A stretch of 64,000 bases of DNA from Fictibacillus norfolkensis. Lineage in GTDB: Bacteria; Bacillota; Bacilli; Bacillales; Fictibacillaceae. The position numbers were made by a program, and so were the translations under genes. Below the pieces are notes generated by a model. That model was not told where the DNA came from. It made no database searches and worked only from the letters and a program-made list of their open reading frames with translations. Positions 35,764-47,813 of this stretch are shown here, piece after piece. The stretch's first letter is position 1; the number at the start of each line of letters is the position of its first letter. The stretch is taken from assembly GCF_014836645.1 (NCBI RefSeq), contig NZ_JACSQM010000003.1:372001-436000 (forward strand), in the 5' to 3' direction.

Positions 35764-38700
35764 TTAAAAGAGCGAAAGCTGGTTTGCATCAGGCATTCCT
35801 TCTAAACATCCTTGATCATCTAAGTACTCAATAATGGTCTTAGACAACTTCGCACGCTGCTGTAGATCTTCTTTAGAAAGAAATTCACCTTGCTCTCTTG
35901 CTTTTACAATGTTTAATGCTGCGTTTGTACCTAATCCTGCGATTGAATTGAACGGTGGAATTAATGTGTCCCCTTCTACTAAGAAATCTGTTGCGCTTGA
36001 TCGATACAGATCGATCTTCTGGAACGATAGCCCTCTTTCACACATTTCAAGAGCAAGTTCTAGAACCGTTTGCAAGTTCTTCTCTTTTGTAGAAGCATCA
36101 AGACCTTTAGCTGAGATCTCTTCAATTTTTGTCTTTAACGCTTTGGATCCTCTGATCATAGACTCCACATCAAAATCATCCGCTCTTACCGTGAAATATG
36201 CCGCATAGAACCAGATTGGATAATGAACTTTAAAATATGCGATACGAACGGCCATCAGTACGTATGCTGCAGCATGAGCTTTAGGGAACATGTATTTGAT
36301 CTTCAAACATGAACCAATATACCAATCAGGTACATCGTTCTTCTTCATCTCATCGATCCACTCATCCGGCAGACCCTTACCTTTACGTACACTCTCCATG
36401 ATCTTAAAAGCAAGCGACGGTTCGAGGCCTTTATAGATCAGGTAGACCATAATATCATCACGGCATCCGATAACGTCTTTCAGCACACAAGTGCCGTTTG
36501 CGATCAATTCGTTCGCGTTATTAAGCCACACGTCGGTACCATGAGATAGTCCTGAAATCTGTACAAGTTCAGAGAAAGTACTTGGTTTTGTTTCTTCAAG
36601 CATCTGTCTTACGAACTTTGTTCCGAACTCTGGAATACCTAACGTACCTGTCTTACACATGATCTGTTCTTCGGTTACTCCTAACACGTCTGGACCTGAG
36701 AAGATTTTCATCACTTCTGGATCAGAAGCAGGAATGGTCTTCGGATCAATACCGCTTAGATCTTGAAGCATGCGGATAACGGTCGGATCATCGTGCCCGA
36801 GTATATCAAGTTTTAATAAGTTATCGTGAATCGAGTGAAAATCAAAATGAGTCGTCTTCCATTCCGACCCACTATCATCGGCTGGGAACTGCACAGGACA
36901 AAAATCATAGATATCCATATAATCTGGAACAACTATTATTCCACCCGGATGCTGACCTGTTGTTCTCTTTACTCCTGTACAACCTGCTACGAGGCGATCA
37001 ACTTCTGCCGATCGGATCGTTAAGTTGTTGTCTCCTGCATACCCTTTTACATAACCATAAGCCGTTTTTTCAGCTACGGTACCTATCGTACCTGCACGAT
37101 ACACATAATCTTCACCGAATAGTTCTTTCGTGTAGTTATGTGCTCTAGGCTGATACTCACCTGAGAAGTTTAAGTCGATATCAGGGACTTTATCTCCTTT
37201 GAAACCAAGGAACGTTTCGAAGGGAATATCTTGTCCATCTTTTATATAAAGCACTTCGCATGTTGGACATTCTTTATCTGGCAAGTCATAACCAGAACCA
37301 ACAGAACCATCATTAAAGAAATGTGATTCTTTACAGTTCGGGCAAACATAGTGAGGAGGCAGTGGATTTACTTCTGTAATCTCCGTCATTGTCGCAACAA
37401 ACGATGAACCGACTGACCCACGCGATCCTACAAGGTATCCATCGATCAACGATTTTTTTACAAGTTTATGTGAGATCAAGTAAATAACCGCAAATCCGTG
37501 TCCGATGATACTTTTTAATTCTTTTTCTAACCTTTTCTCAACAAGTTCTGGAAGATTCTCACCATAGATGCTTTTCGCTCGGTTATAACTCATCGAGCGT
37601 ACTTCCTCATCTGCGCCCTCGATCTTTGGTGTATATAGATCATCCGGAATCGGTTTGATCTCCTGAATCATATCGGCGATCTGTCTCGTATTTTCACAAA
37701 CTACTTTTTGAGCTTTTTCCTCCCCTAAGAAAGAGAACAAGTTCAACATCTCATCAGTTGTTCTAAAATGGACTTCTGGAAGAGTTTGTCTGTTCAGCGG
37801 ATTCGCTCCACCTTGAGAAGAGATCAAGATTTTTCGATAGATCGCATCTTCAGGGTTTAAATAATGAACGTTTCCTGTTGCGACAACCGGTTTGTTCAAT
37901 TTCTCACCAAGCTGAACGATGTTAGACAGGATTTCTCTTAAGTTCATCTCATCTGCGACTAATTCTCTTTCGATAAGATGATAATAGTTACTTGGCGGCT
38001 GAACTTCTAAGTAATCATAAAACTCCGCGATCTTTTCAACCTCTTCGATCGGTTTTTGCATCATACCTTCAAACACTTCACCTTTATCACAAGCTGAACC
38101 GACGAGTATGCCCTCTCGTAGTTTACTTAACCGTGATCTCGGAATACGCGGTGTTCGATAAAAATAAGACATATGTGACTCAGAAACGAGTTTGTATAAA
38201 TTCTTCAGACCTTCTTGTGTCGCAGCTAAAAGTGTACAGTGAAACGGTCTTGATCTCTGAAAACCACCTTGCCCCATGTTATCGTTCAAACGGTCGTGAT
38301 AGAAGATATCCTTTTCAAACGTTTCTTTTAGAAGCTTCCATAATAGATAACCAGTAGCTTCAGCATCATAGATAGCTCGGTGATGCTGAGTGAGTTCAAT
38401 ATCAAACCTTTTACAAAGTGTGTTCAATCTATGATTCTTTAACTGCGGGAGCAAAAATCTTGCCAATTCAAGTGTATCAATTACAGGATTCTTTGCTTCC
38501 CCTAGACCTATCTTGCGTAATCCTTCGTTCAAGAAGCCCATGTCAAAGCTCGCGTTATGAGCTACTAGGATATCATCACCCATAAATGCGTGAAAATCTC
38601 GAAGCACTTCTTCGATCTCTGGTGCGTTCTCAACCATATCATCTGTAATTCCAGTTAATTCAATCGTGGTTTGAGATAGGGATTCATGAGGATTTGCAAA

Positions 38701-40065
38701 CCTTTCAAAACGGTCAATGATCTCCCCGCCACGTATCTTTACCGCTGCGAGTTCAATAATTTTATTGTAAACAGCTGATAAACCCGTCGTCTCAACGTCA
38801 AAAACAATATATGTTTCATCTGTTAATTTTCTCGGCGCCTCGTTGTATGCGATCGGTACACCATCATCTACAAGATTCGCCTCAAGTCCGTACAGAATTT
38901 TGATTCCGTTTTTCTTTCCTGCACTATAAGCTTCTGGAAAGGACTGAACACCAGCATGATCAGTTATTGCGATAGCTGGATGACCCCATTTCTTAGCTTG
39001 TCCCACTAAGGTTGAAACAGAAGATATTGCATCCATCTGACTCATCGGGGTGTGAAGGTGAAGCTCAACACGTTTGTTGTCTTCATCCGCAAGATCTTTT
39101 CTGAACTCAGGTTTGATCTCATTAATATCGTTAGCGATCATAACTAGATCTCTTACAAACGTATCATTTTGTATTCCGCCTCGAACTTTTAGCCACATTC
39201 CCTTTTGAATCCCTTGAAGGATAGGAATATCTTCTTTGTCACGAGAGAAAATTTTGATCAATAATGAATCCGTGTAATCGGTAATCTTGAATGTTAATAG
39301 TGTACGCCCGCTTCTAAGCTCTCTCGTTTCGGAATGAAAGACGTAGCCTTGAATCGTTATGCGTCTTTCTTCATCTTGAATCGTTTGGATCGGAACAGGA
39401 TCATCCTTGATTGAATAGCCGATCATAATATCAGTTCTTGCTGCAGGGCCATCAGATCGATTAGCGGCTTTTTCTTTTTCAACTAAAGCTTCCATTACTT
39501 TATTCTGATCTTCTTGTTTTCTTTGTTCGATAAACTTTTGAAAATCTTCTTCAGAATGTTTAATCTCTGTTTTTACCATTACAGAATGAAACCCAAACTG
39601 ACTGTACATCTCCTTAATAACAGGAGAAAGCTTTCTTTGAACAAGCGCTTCTTCCGCATCATTTCTTACTGTCAGACACAAAAAATTGCCTTCCGCAATA
39701 GGATTTTGCGTAGAAAGCATACTTCCTAAACTTGGTGCTGCTGATTCTACTAACTTTTCTTTGCACAATGGCCAAAAACCAAGTAGCTCTTCGGCTTGAA
39801 AACTCTCTTTCGTTTGAAGAGAAAAAGACACTGTAGCAATATGCTGAAAAGTTTGGCGCAGGCTAGCACTAAACCATGCATAACTATCAGGGTTTAATGG
39901 ACGTAGAAGTCCTATTATAAAATGCCAGCTTCTATTCGTCTTATCTATCGTTAGTTTTTCGATCGTTCCTTCCGAAAAACCTACTTTCATTTCATCAGGC
40001 ATACCTAGTTGTTCTAAAAGAAGCGATAGCCTTTCTTGTCTGATCTGTTGATCATTTCCGCTCAT
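35764..40065 (-). CDS. polC: DNA polymerase III alpha subunit PolC (Gram-positive type)
   Basis: This is the main replicative polymerase, 1433 residues, with built-in proofreading. In order it has an N-terminal domain, an OB fold (about 235-320), a PHP domain split around the exonuclease ([11 protein letters not shown]), the DEDDh exonuclease ([10 protein letters not shown]), a four-Cys zinc motif (CPNCKES...CPTCE) and the catalytic core with [19 protein letters not shown] precedes the ATG. A consensus TATAAT lies upstream around 40150 without a clear -35. Confidence 0.98.
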   Translation of the reverse strand: MSGNDQQIRQERLSLLLEQLGMPDEMKVGFSEGTIEKLTIDKTNRSWHFIIGLLRPLNPDSYAWFSASLRQTFQHIATVSFSLQTKESFQAEELLGFWPLCKEKLVESAAPSLGSMLSTQNPIAEGNFLCLTVRNDAEEALVQRKLSPVIKEMYSQFGFHSVMVKTEIKHSEEDFQKFIEQRKQEDQNKVMEALVEKEKAANRSDGPAARTDIMIGYSIKDDPVPIQTIQDEERRITIQGYVFHSETRELRSGRTLLTFKITDYTDSLLIKIFSRDKEDIPILQGIQKGMWLKVRGGIQNDTFVRDLVMIANDINEIKPEFRKDLADEDNKRVELHLHTPMSQMDAISSVSTLVGQAKKWGHPAIAITDHAGVQSFPEAYSAGKKNGIKILYGLEANLVDDGVPIAYNEAPRKLTDETYIVFDVETTGLSAVYNKIIELAAVKIRGGEIIDRFERFANPHESLSQTTIELTGITDDMVENAPEIEEVLRDFHAFMGDDILVAHNASFDMGFLNEGLRKIGLGEAKNPVIDTLELARFLLPQLKNHRLNTLCKRFDIELTQHHRAIYDAEATGYLLWKLLKETFEKDIFYHDRLNDNMGQGGFQRSRPFHCTLLAATQEGLKNLYKLVSESHMSYFYRTPRIPRSRLSKLREGILVGSACDKGEVFEGMMQKPIEEVEKIAEFYDYLEVQPPSNYYHLIERELVADEMNLREILSNIVQLGEKLNKPVVATGNVHYLNPEDAIYRKILISSQGGANPLNRQTLPEVHFRTTDEMLNLFSFLGEEKAQKVVCENTRQIADMIQEIKPIPDDLYTPKIEGADEEVRSMSYNRAKSIYGENLPELVEKRLEKELKSIIGHGFAVIYLISHKLVKKSLIDGYLVGSRGSVGSSFVATMTEITEVNPLPPHYVCPNCKESHFFNDGSVGSGYDLPDKECPTCEVLYIKDGQDIPFETFLGFKGDKVPDIDLNFSGEYQPRAHNYTKELFGEDYVYRAGTIGTVAEKTAYGYVKGYAGDNNLTIRSAEVDRLVAGCTGVKRTTGQHPGGIIVVPDYMDIYDFCPVQFPADDSGSEWKTTHFDFHSIHDNLLKLDILGHDDPTVIRMLQDLSGIDPKTIPASDPEVMKIFSGPDVLGVTEEQIMCKTGTLGIPEFGTKFVRQMLEETKPSTFSELVQISGLSHGTDVWLNNANELIANGTCVLKDVIGCRDDIMVYLIYKGLEPSLAFKIMESVRKGKGLPDEWIDEMKKNDVPDWYIGSCLKIKYMFPKAHAAAYVLMAVRIAYFKVHYPIWFYAAYFTVRADDFDVESMIRGSKALKTKIEEISAKGLDASTKEKNLQTVLELALEMCERGLSFQKIDLYRSSATDFLVEGDTLIPPFNSIAGLGTNAALNIVKAREQGEFLSKEDLQQRAKLSKTIIEYLDDQGCLEGMPDANQLSLF

Positions 40066-40219
40066 ACGAACCTCCTTTTAGAGGGGTTTAATTATGTTTT
40101 CACATGACTAACCAATGTAATTCTTAAACATTTCTCTATTAATTATACTATAGCTTTAATCAGTCAGCCTCGATTACCATCATAAAGATTAGAACTCTAT
40201 TCGTAAAGTGCAAAGAGAA

Positions 40220-40247
40220 AGGCACCTCTTATATAAAAGAGGTACCT
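40220..40247 (-). terminator. Terminator of proS
   Basis: An 11-bp stem with one mismatch (40220-40230 with 40237-40247) is followed by a T-rich stretch on the minus strand. It separates the uppS-proS genes from polC. Confidence 0.75.
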
Positions 40248-40282
40248 CCTCTATGGACATCATCCATTCAATCACGCTCTAA

Positions 40283-41995
40283 CTAATTCTTAAGCTTGTC
40301 CCACTCATTTTTAATAAAGCTGCTTAGTTCAGAAACTGGCACTTCGAATGATTCTCCGCTTTTACGTATCTTCACTTCTACGATACCTTCTGAAGCACGT
40401 TTTCCAACCATAACACGAATTGGCAGTCCGATAAGATCGCTATCTGTAAATTTCACACCCGCTCGTTCAGGGCGATCATCATATAAACAATCAAATCCAT
40501 CGTTCTTGATCTGCTTGTAAAGTTCATCGGACAGTGCTGCTTGTTCTGCGTTCTTACTGTTAATAGCAATTAAGTGAACATCGAACGGTGTTAATGATAA
40601 CGGCCAGATCAAACCTTTGTCATCATTGTTTTCTTCAGCTACGGCTGCTAATGTACGTGAGACACCTATTCCATAACAACCCATGGACATGATCTGATTC
40701 TTACCGTTTTCATCTAAGTAAGAGGCTTTCATCGGCTCACTGTATACTTTACCAAGCTTGAACACATGCCCGACTTCAATTCCTTTAGCAAAAACGATCG
40801 TCCCTTTACCATCTGGTGACAGATCACCTTCTACAACAAAACGAAGGTCAGCTGTTTCATTACACTCAAAATCTCTATTGTGATTAACATTTGTATAATG
40901 ATAGCCTGCTTCATTTGCACCACAAACTGCATTTACCATATATGGAACTGCTTGATCAGCGATTACTTTAACTTCTTTTGAAGAATGAACTGGTCCGATA
41001 GATCCGTGTTCAGCATTCAACCATTTTTTTGTTTCTTCTGCTGTAGCTAATTCTACTTCTTTAGCAGAAAGAACATTCTTAAGCTTAATCTCATTAACCT
41101 CATGATCTCCTCTGACTAACACTAAAACAGGTTGTTCATCAGCGATATAAAGCAATGATTTAATCACTTTGGATGGTGAAACTTGTAATAGATCTGAAAC
41201 CTCTTCGATCGTTTTCGCGTTTTGCGTTTCTACTTTCTTAAGTTCCATAAGATTTTCAGATGAACGGTCTTCACGAAGAACAACTGGAGCCATCTCTATG
41301 TTCGCTGCAAAATCTGAATCCGTTGAATACGCGATCAAATCTTCACCAATTTCTGATAAAACCATGAACTCATGATTATCTTTACCACCGATCGCACCTG
41401 AATCGGCTAAAACCGCACGGAAGTTAAGTCCACAACGGCTAAAGATAGCAGAGTAGGCGTCTTTCATCGCTTCATACGTGTCATCAAGACTTTCTTGCTT
41501 ATCATGGAAAGAGTATGCATCTTTCATGATGAACTCTCTTCCGCGAAGCAAACCGAAACGTGGACGTTTCTCGTCTCTGAACTTTGTTTGAATCTGATAT
41601 AGATTAAGAGGAAGTTTCTTATATGATTTTACTTCGTCTCGAACGATGCTCGTAATCACTTCTTCATGAGTTGCTCCAAGTGCGAAATCCCGCTCGTGTC
41701 GATCTTTTAATCTCATTAGTTCAGGACCGTAGCTATACCATCGGCCACTTTCCTGCCAAAGTTCAGCAAGCTGCAGCGCCGGCATCATCATCTCTTGTGA
41801 ACCGGCACGATTCATTTCTTCTCGTACAATATTTTCTACCTTGTGAAGAACCTTTTTCCCCAATGGAAGAAAAGAGTAAATACCAGCAGCATTCTGACGG
41901 ATAAAGCCAGCTCTTAATAAGAGCTGGTGACTTTTAACATCTGCATCTGCAGGAATTTCTCTTAAAGTTGGCATAAACAACTGACTTTGTCTCAT
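40283..41995 (-). CDS. proS: Prolyl-tRNA synthetase
   Basis: This is a class II aminoacyl-tRNA synthetase of the bacterial type, 570 residues. It has an N-terminal catalytic domain ([38 protein letters not shown]), an inserted YbaK-like editing domain (about 235-390) that clears mischarged Ala-tRNA, and a C-terminal anticodon-binding domain. It follows rasP by 27 bases, with no T-box leader visible. ATG start. Confidence 0.97.
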   Translation of the reverse strand: MRQSQLFMPTLREIPADADVKSHQLLLRAGFIRQNAAGIYSFLPLGKKVLHKVENIVREEMNRAGSQEMMMPALQLAELWQESGRWYSYGPELMRLKDRHERDFALGATHEEVITSIVRDEVKSYKKLPLNLYQIQTKFRDEKRPRFGLLRGREFIMKDAYSFHDKQESLDDTYEAMKDAYSAIFSRCGLNFRAVLADSGAIGGKDNHEFMVLSEIGEDLIAYSTDSDFAANIEMAPVVLREDRSSENLMELKKVETQNAKTIEEVSDLLQVSPSKVIKSLLYIADEQPVLVLVRGDHEVNEIKLKNVLSAKEVELATAEETKKWLNAEHGSIGPVHSSKEVKVIADQAVPYMVNAVCGANEAGYHYTNVNHNRDFECNETADLRFVVEGDLSPDGKGTIVFAKGIEVGHVFKLGKVYSEPMKASYLDENGKNQIMSMGCYGIGVSRTLAAVAEENNDDKGLIWPLSLTPFDVHLIAINSKNAEQAALSDELYKQIKNDGFDCLYDDRPERAGVKFTDSDLIGLPIRVMVGKRASEGIVEVKIRKSGESFEVPVSELSSFIKNEWDKLKN

Positions 41996-42022
41996 AATCT
42001 CTACTCCTCAAATCATCCCTAA

Positions 42023-43291
42023 TTAACCAAGAAATATTTTCTGTATATCATTCCATGTAACAACTAGCATCAATAACATCAGAAAAGCAAACCCGATAAA
42101 ATGAACCATTCCTTCTTTTTGCGGATCGATCGGTTTCCCTCTCAAAGCTTCAACTCCTAAGAATAGAAGTCGTCCTCCGTCAAGTGCAGGTAATGGTAAC
42201 AAGTTAAAGATCCCTAAGTTGACACTTAAGATAGCTGCCCATTGCAGCAGCATATAAACACCGGCTTTTGCAGCTTGATCTGTATACTCATAGATACCAA
42301 GTGGACCAGAGAGCTGATCAATTCCATGCTGACCCGTTATCAGTTGTCCGAGCCCTGTAAATATAGCTGTTGTCATAAACCAAGTTTGTTTAGCACCATA
42401 TTCTAATGATCCAACAAAAGAGGATTCTGTATATGGGTGTGCTCCAATAAATCCTTCGTTCTTATCATCAGCACCTTTACGTGAGCCAAGCGTGACAGGA
42501 ACCACTTTCTCTTCTCCATCACGATTGATCGTAAACATTAACTTTTCACCAGGGTTTTCTTGAATGACAGACACTAATTCTTTCCAATCGTCCATCTTTT
42601 CGCCCTGAACTGCTATAATTTTATCCCCTTTAATCAAACCAGCTTTATCGGCACCTGCTCCTTCTTGAAGGGTACCTAGTCTTGATTCATTAGTCGGGAT
42701 ACCTTGCATGAGCGAAAATACGACCAAGATCACGAAAGCTAGTAAAAAGTTCATTGCAGGACCAGCAAAGATTGCTAGTGTTCTCTGCATGATCGTCTTC
42801 GATCCAAACTGTCGGTTATAAGGTGCGATCTGCATCTCTTGGTGATCAGCTACAAATAGCGCATCTTCTTTTACTTTGTAAGTCGATGTTCCAGAGTCTT
42901 CATTTTCAAAGCCTGTTACATACAATTCACGTTCTAAATCAGCGTTTTCAATGGTGATCGTTTTTTGCACCGGATATTTTTCACGGTGATTGACAACGAT
43001 TTTCTCCACTTCATTTGCTTGGTTGAAGATCAAACCAACTCTGTGACCTGCCTTAAGTTCAATACCTTCTGGATCTTCTCCAGCCATACGTACGAACCCT
43101 CCAAGAGGTAAAAGACGAATCGTGTAGACTGTCTCCCCTTTCTTGAAGGCAAACACTTTCGGGCCGAATCCAATAGCAAACTCACGACACAAGATGCCTG
43201 CACGCTTTGCCAGCAATAGATGTCCGAGTTCATGAAAGAAAATTAAAGCACCTAAAATGATGATAATGGCTATCACAGTGTTCATTCCCAT
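42023..43291 (-). CDS. rasP: Site-2 intramembrane metalloprotease RasP
   Basis: This is an RseP/site-2 protease that cleaves membrane-anchored anti-sigma factors and remnant signal peptides. The 422-residue product has H20-E21-x-x-H24 in the first membrane helix, a PDZ domain in the middle (about 195-280) and the conserved NLLPLPALDGGRL motif near the C-terminus. Its ATG shares one base with the dxr stop; a second ATG two codons on is possible. Confidence 0.95.
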   Translation of the reverse strand: MGMNTVIAIIIILGALIFFHELGHLLLAKRAGILCREFAIGFGPKVFAFKKGETVYTIRLLPLGGFVRMAGEDPEGIELKAGHRVGLIFNQANEVEKIVVNHREKYPVQKTITIENADLERELYVTGFENEDSGTSTYKVKEDALFVADHQEMQIAPYNRQFGSKTIMQRTLAIFAGPAMNFLLAFVILVVFSLMQGIPTNESRLGTLQEGAGADKAGLIKGDKIIAVQGEKMDDWKELVSVIQENPGEKLMFTINRDGEEKVVPVTLGSRKGADDKNEGFIGAHPYTESSFVGSLEYGAKQTWFMTTAIFTGLGQLITGQHGIDQLSGPLGIYEYTDQAAKAGVYMLLQWAAILSVNLGIFNLLPLPALDGGRLLFLGVEALRGKPIDPQKEGMVHFIGFAFLMLLMLVVTWNDIQKIFLG

Positions 43292-44448
43292 TACCTGCCT
43301 TTACTAAGTAGTGACTCCACATATTGACGAGTCCTATTATCTGTTTCTTGTATTGTCTCAAGGTCTGGCGTACTGACGTTGGACAAATTCTGCATAGCTC
43401 GTTCGATCATCTCTTCTATCTCAAGAAACGAGATGTGACCATTCAAGAATCGTTCCACCGCTTTTTCATTCGCAGCATTTAAAATGGTCGGCATCAACCC
43501 TCCGGCCTTACCTGCCTGAAAAGCCAGTTTTAAACATCTGAACCGGTCGTAATCCATTTCTTGAAAATGTAACTTTCCAACTTCCCATAAGTTTAACCTT
43601 TTCCCGTTTATTAATTCAAGTCGATCGGGATATGTAAGAGCGTATTGTATCGGTACTCTCATATCTGGTTGTCCCAAATGAGCGATAATGCTTGTATCAA
43701 CAAACTCTACCATAGAGTGTATGATGCTTTCCTTATGTAAAATGACGTCTATTTTCGAATAATCAAAGGAAAATAACCAATGAGCTTCAATTACTTCTAA
43801 ACCTTTATTCATCATTGTCGCAGAATCGATCGTGATTTTCGCACCCATCGACCAGTTTGGATGGTTCAAAGCTTCCTCGACTGTAACGTTTTTTAATTCT
43901 TCACGAGTACGGTCTCTAAAACTTCCACCAGAAGCAGTCAATATCAACTTCTCTACACGGTTCGGGTCTTCACCGTTCAAGCACTGATAGATCGCTGAAT
44001 GTTCTGAATCGACCGGAAGAATTGCGACGTTATATTTCTTCGCTTTTTCCATAACAAGATGACCTGCTGTTACTAGCGTTTCTTTATTAGCTAAAGCGAT
44101 CGTCTTTTTTGCTTCGATGGCTTTTAATGTAGGAAGTAAGCCTACACTACCGATTACTGCGTTCACAACAATTGTTGAATCAGTAGAAACTGCTGCCTCG
44201 ATCAATCCATCCATACCCGAGACAACTCTTGTAGATGAACTTACCTTCGAACGAAGTTTTTTAGCATCTTCTTCATTTTGAACAGCACAAATTTCAGGTT
44301 GAAATTGGAATATGATTTTTTCAGCAGCTTCAATATTCTTACCTACAGACATCGAACTCAATTTGAACTGTTCCGGATGAGAGGCGATCACATCTAAGGT
44401 CTGAACGCCGATCGAACCTGTTGCACCAAGTAAACTAACTGATTTCAT
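43291..44448 (-). CDS. dxr: 1-deoxy-D-xylulose 5-phosphate reductoisomerase
   Basis: This is the second enzyme of the non-mevalonate isoprenoid pathway, converting DXP to MEP with NADPH. The 385-residue product has the [13 protein letters not shown] cofactor loop, the metal-binding [10 protein letters not shown] and the SGGSFRDR segment. ATG with AGGAGG upstream. It sits beside uppS and cdsA, linking isoprenoid supply to undecaprenyl carrier synthesis. Confidence 0.97.
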   Translation of the reverse strand: MKSVSLLGATGSIGVQTLDVIASHPEQFKLSSMSVGKNIEAAEKIIFQFQPEICAVQNEEDAKKLRSKVSSSTRVVSGMDGLIEAAVSTDSTIVVNAVIGSVGLLPTLKAIEAKKTIALANKETLVTAGHLVMEKAKKYNVAILPVDSEHSAIYQCLNGEDPNRVEKLILTASGGSFRDRTREELKNVTVEEALNHPNWSMGAKITIDSATMMNKGLEVIEAHWLFSFDYSKIDVILHKESIIHSMVEFVDTSIIAHLGQPDMRVPIQYALTYPDRLELINGKRLNLWEVGKLHFQEMDYDRFRCLKLAFQAGKAGGLMPTILNAANEKAVERFLNGHISFLEIEEMIERAMQNLSNVSTPDLETIQETDNRTRQYVESLLSKGR

Positions 44449-44464
44449 CCTATACCTCCTAGCG

Positions 44465-45253
44465 TTATCCTATCAAATGAAGCACGTGGAGCAACGGGAA
44501 TACAAATAACGCACTATCTAGTCTATCTAATATACCGCCATGTCCAGGAAGCAAAGTACCAGAATCTTTCACATCGTAGATTCGTTTGAATGCCGATTCT
44601 GCCAAGTCGCCTATCTGACCAAATATACCTACGATAATGGAAATCAGTAGAATATTAGATAACGACATATCCACAAAATGAGTAAAATAGCTGATCAACC
44701 CTACAACAAGGCTAAAAAAGATACCTCCGACTGCTCCTTCGATCGTTTTGTTTGGAGAGATAACCGGCCAAAGTTTTCGTTTTCCAATCGATTTTCCAAC
44801 AAAATACGCGCCAGAGTCAGTTGCCCATAGCATGAATAGAATTAAGAATAAAAGTTGGACCCCACCTTCTAATATTCTCGTTTCTAGTAAATAGAAAAAC
44901 CCAAAACCTACGTATATAGCACTAAAAAGCACAAACGAAATATGATTGTAATCTGTAGTGTTCTTTTGTACAACAGTTACGACTAGTAATAGAAGAACTG
45001 CAAGTATAATGGCATCAGTTTTAGTAAAAGGTTCTAAAGAACTCATCCAGTCTTGTGGTAATGCGATCAAGACTGCTAATAAAAATCCGATTCCCCCTAC
45101 GAAACTTAGCTCCAACCTTTTCATACGCAATAATTCAAACATGCCAATCCCAGTTAGCAATAGTATTAATAGTGAGAACGGCCAGCTTCCATAAAGGGTA
45201 ATCCCTATAAATAAAACGGCTGCGATTACACCTGTTATTATCCGTTGTTTCAT
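44465..45253 (-). CDS. cdsA: Phosphatidate cytidylyltransferase
   Basis: This integral membrane enzyme makes CDP-diacylglycerol, the precursor used by PgsA. The 262-residue product has about seven membrane helices and the full signature near the C-terminus ([37 protein letters not shown]). ATG start with AGGAGG upstream. It follows uppS by 13 bases. Confidence 0.97.
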   Translation of the reverse strand: MKQRIITGVIAAVLFIGITLYGSWPFSLLILLLTGIGMFELLRMKRLELSFVGGIGFLLAVLIALPQDWMSSLEPFTKTDAIILAVLLLLVVTVVQKNTTDYNHISFVLFSAIYVGFGFFYLLETRILEGGVQLLFLILFMLWATDSGAYFVGKSIGKRKLWPVISPNKTIEGAVGGIFFSLVVGLISYFTHFVDMSLSNILLISIIVGIFGQIGDLAESAFKRIYDVKDSGTLLPGHGGILDRLDSALFVFPLLHVLHLIG

Positions 45254-45266
45254 AAGTCCTCCTTAA

Positions 45267-46022
45267 TTAAACACCGCCATACCGCCTGCCTCGTCCGGCA
45301 AATTGTGATACAGCTTCTCGTAGATGCTCTTCAGAAAAATCTGGCCATAACACTTCCGTAAACCAAAATTCAGAATACGCAAGCTGCCATAGCATAAAGT
45401 TACTTAATCGAACCTCGCCACTTGTACGAATCAAAAGATCCGGATCGTTTAAATCATGCGTCATTAAATGCTGTTCGATCATTGAATCATCGATTTGTGA
45501 CGGCTCTAACCTTCCTTGTTTTACCTCAGCAGCCAAAGCTTTAACTGCAGCTGTAATCTCATCGCGGCTGCCATAATTAAGAGCGAAGTTTAAGATTAAA
45601 CCACTGTTGTTCTTCGTCTTGTTAATCGCTTCCTCTACAGCTTTTACCGTATGAAGTGGTAATAACTCCTTTTTACCCATTATTCGCACTTGCACGTTCT
45701 CTTTAATCAAATCTGGAAGAAAAGTGTTTAAAAATTCTCCAGGAAGTTTCATTAAAAAGTCGACTTCTTCACGTGGACGTTTCCAGTTTTCAGTTGAAAA
45801 CGCATAAAGAGTTAACACTTCTATCCCAATCTTATTCGCTTCTTTAACGATTTTCCGAACTGTTTTCATTCCTTCATGATGACCGGCAATTCGTGGCAGA
45901 GCTCGTTTCCGTGCCCACCTTCCGTTGCCATCCATAATTATGGCTACATGTTTCGGGATATTTTCTTCTTTGAATGTATGGTTCTCCGGACTTTTTTTCT
46001 TAAAGAAAAGCTTGTCAAGCAT
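45267..46022 (-). CDS. uppS: Undecaprenyl diphosphate synthase
   Basis: This cis-prenyltransferase makes the C55 lipid carrier for cell wall synthesis. The 251-residue product has the catalytic D31 in IIMDGNGRWA and the conserved LLIRTSGEVRLSNFMLWQLAYSEF. ATG with GGAGG 7 bases upstream. A possible overlapping ORF in another frame starts 29 bases earlier. It is the first gene of the uppS-cdsA-dxr-rasP-proS set. Confidence 0.97.
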   Translation of the reverse strand: MLDKLFFKKKSPENHTFKEENIPKHVAIIMDGNGRWARKRALPRIAGHHEGMKTVRKIVKEANKIGIEVLTLYAFSTENWKRPREEVDFLMKLPGEFLNTFLPDLIKENVQVRIMGKKELLPLHTVKAVEEAINKTKNNSGLILNFALNYGSRDEITAAVKALAAEVKQGRLEPSQIDDSMIEQHLMTHDLNDPDLLIRTSGEVRLSNFMLWQLAYSEFWFTEVLWPDFSEEHLREAVSQFAGRGRRYGGV

Positions 46023-46135
46023 GTATAAGCCTCCATCTTCTTAGACTTCATAGAATCCACCTCTAAAGTGAGGTGTTCTCCATATGCCAATCACCTTATC
46101 AATTAAAGTCTAGCAAAATGGTGATATTGTCTAAT

Positions 46136-46165
46136 AAAAAAGCCCCCTTTTATAGAGGGCTTTTT
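46136..46165 (-). terminator. Terminator of frr
   Basis: A 9-bp stem (46136-46144 with 46157-46165) with A/T flanks follows frr. On the minus strand it ends in a run of T. Confidence 0.88.
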
Positions 46166-46190
46166 ATATTTAATTGTACATGGAAAAGCT

Positions 46191-46748
46191 TTATACTTCC
46201 ATGATTTCTTTTTCTTTAGCAGAACTTACAGAATCAGCTTCAGCTGTGTATTTATCAGTAAGCTTTTGAACATCATCGTTATAGCGACGTAGTTCGTCTT
46301 CTGTAATCTCAGCTTCTTTTTCAAGTTTCTTCAAATCGTCATTCGCATCACGACGGACGTTTCTTAGAGCCACTTTCGCTTCTTCAGCAAACTTTTTAAC
46401 AAGTTTAACTAGTTCTTTTCGGCGCTCTTCTGTTAGAGCTGGAATCGCAATTCGAATCACTTGACCATCGTTAGAAGGTGTTAGACCAAGATCAGACTTT
46501 AAAATCGCCTTTTCAATATCTGCCATTGCAGATTTGTCGTAAGGCTGAATCACTAAAAGTCTAGCTTCTGGAGTTGTTACACCTGCTAATTGATTGATCG
46601 GAGTTTGAGTTCCGTAGTAATCAACTTGTACTCTGTCTAATAGAGAAGGGTTTGCTCTGCCTGCACGAAGTGTTGAATATTCACGTCTTAGAGCTCCGAT
46701 TGCTTTTTGCATCTTTTCTTCTGCTTGAGTTAAAACTTCTTTTGCCAT
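46191..46748 (-). CDS. frr: Ribosome recycling factor
   Basis: This factor splits post-termination ribosomes with EF-G. The 185-residue protein has the conserved [20 protein letters not shown] and a C-terminal coiled-coil rich in Lys/Glu. Its ATG shares one base with the pyrH stop (TAATG), giving coupling. It ends at a strong terminator. Confidence 0.98.
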   Translation of the reverse strand: MAKEVLTQAEEKMQKAIGALRREYSTLRAGRANPSLLDRVQVDYYGTQTPINQLAGVTTPEARLLVIQPYDKSAMADIEKAILKSDLGLTPSNDGQVIRIAIPALTEERRKELVKLVKKFAEEAKVALRNVRRDANDDLKKLEKEAEITEDELRRYNDDVQKLTDKYTAEADSVSSAKEKEIMEV

Positions 46749-47473
46749 TAGTTTCTCCCCCTTATAACGGTTCCAATTTTTTCTCCGGCAACTGCTCGTT
46801 TGATGTTTCCTTCTTCCATGATCGAGAAAACAACTAACGGGATATCATTATCCATACATAGTGATGAAGCTGTTGTATCCATTACTGCTAGTCCATCTTT
46901 TAAAAGATCAAGATACGATAATGTCGTATACTTAACAGCGTTCTCATCCAATTTCGGATCTGCTGAATACACGCCATCCACGTTATTCTTAGCCATCAAG
47001 ATAACTTCTGCTTCAATTTCTGCTGCTCTTAGTGCTGCAGTCGTATCTGTTGAGAAGTACGGGTTACCCGTTCCTGCTGCAAATATAACAACGCGCTTTT
47101 TTTCAAGGTGACGAATGGCTTTTCTTCTGATATAAGGTTCTGCAACCTGACGCATTTCTATTGATGTTTGTACTCTTGTTTGAACCCCAATGTTTTCAAG
47201 ACTGTCTTGAAGGGCTAATGAATTCATTACAGTGGCAAGCATGCCCATATAGTCTGCTGAAGCACGGTCCATTCCCATCTCACTGCCAGTCTTACCACGC
47301 CATAAGTTTCCGCCGCCAACTACTACAGCAACTTCTACGTCGAGTTCAACGATTTCTTTTACTTGTTCTGCAATTGACTGAACGATTTTTGGATCGATTC
47401 CAGATGTTTGTTCACCTGCTAGTGCTTCTCCACTTAATTTCAAGACGACTCGTTTATATTTTGAAGTAGTCAT
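46748..47473 (-). CDS. pyrH: UMP kinase
   Basis: This hexameric bacterial UMP kinase makes UDP for RNA, DNA and envelope precursors. The 241-residue product has [12 protein letters not shown] near the N-terminus and the [11 protein letters not shown] loop. The start is the ATG at 47473, immediately after GGAGGG, matching the family's length; an in-frame ATG 15 bases earlier overlaps that site. Confidence 0.97.
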   Translation of the reverse strand: MTTSKYKRVVLKLSGEALAGEQTSGIDPKIVQSIAEQVKEIVELDVEVAVVVGGGNLWRGKTGSEMGMDRASADYMGMLATVMNSLALQDSLENIGVQTRVQTSIEMRQVAEPYIRRKAIRHLEKKRVVIFAAGTGNPYFSTDTTAALRAAEIEAEVILMAKNNVDGVYSADPKLDENAVKYTTLSYLDLLKDGLAVMDTTASSLCMDNDIPLVVFSIMEEGNIKRAVAGEKIGTVIRGRN

Positions 47474-47563
47474 TTGTCCCTCCATCACCTAAAAAAATAT
47501 ATTTACCTGGTTCATTATGGCTGTTAACTAGTTAATGAAAAGCTCCGTTGCTTTCTGAAAGTG

Positions 47564-47692
47564 GTTGATTTCCGTTTCAGGTGCTCGCTTTCCGGGGGGC
47601 GTGCGGTGAGCCACCTTGGCACTTTGTGCCATTAGGTGTCTCACCTGTCCCGCTGATCCCCCAGGAGTCTCGCACCTAACACTCCAATCAAC
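47564..47692. repeat. Palindromic intergenic repeat, copy 2
   Basis: This 129-bp copy of the element at 6273-6405 is bounded by GTTGATT/AATCAAC. Internal blocks (CCGTTTCAGG, TGCTCGCTTTCCG, GGTGAGCCAC, GGTGTCTCACCTG) match. It is in the same orientation and also lies beside a transcription terminator. Confidence 0.75.
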
Positions 47693-47770
47693 TTGCAATG
47701 ATGTTCTGCAGAAACTTTTAAGGAACAACATTTGAAAGTATTGCCATTAAAACCAAGGTTATTTCTGTAA

Positions 47771-47803
47771 AAAAAGAGGAACACAACGTGCTCCCCTCTT
47801 TTT
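47771..47803 (-). terminator. Terminator of rpsB-tsf
   Basis: A 9-bp outer stem with a paired GAGC/CAC inner region is followed on the minus strand by seven T. It lies 10 bases after the tsf stop. Confidence 0.88.
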
Positions 47804-47813
47804 CAAACTGTGC

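Larger units (their letters stand above)
47489..47813. other. Intergenic interval between tsf and pyrH
   Basis: This 325-bp gap holds the tsf terminator (47771-47803), the second copy of the palindromic repeat (47564-47692) and a perfect 12-bp palindrome TTAACTAGTTAA (47524-47535). A weak pyrH promoter (TTTTCA, 16 bases, CATAAT) overlaps this palindrome. No gene is visible. Confidence 0.65.

Noticed and set aside
37992-38357. A 121-codon plus-strand frame inside polC
   Set aside because: It is antisense to the PolC coding region, which is uninterrupted and conserved.
41996-42022. A possible T-box leader for proS
   Set aside because: Only 27 bases separate rasP from proS, far too short for a T-box, and no specifier structure is seen.
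47528-47731. A 67-codon minus-strand frame between tsf and pyrH
   Set aside because: It is a by-product of the second repeat copy, with no ribosome binding site.
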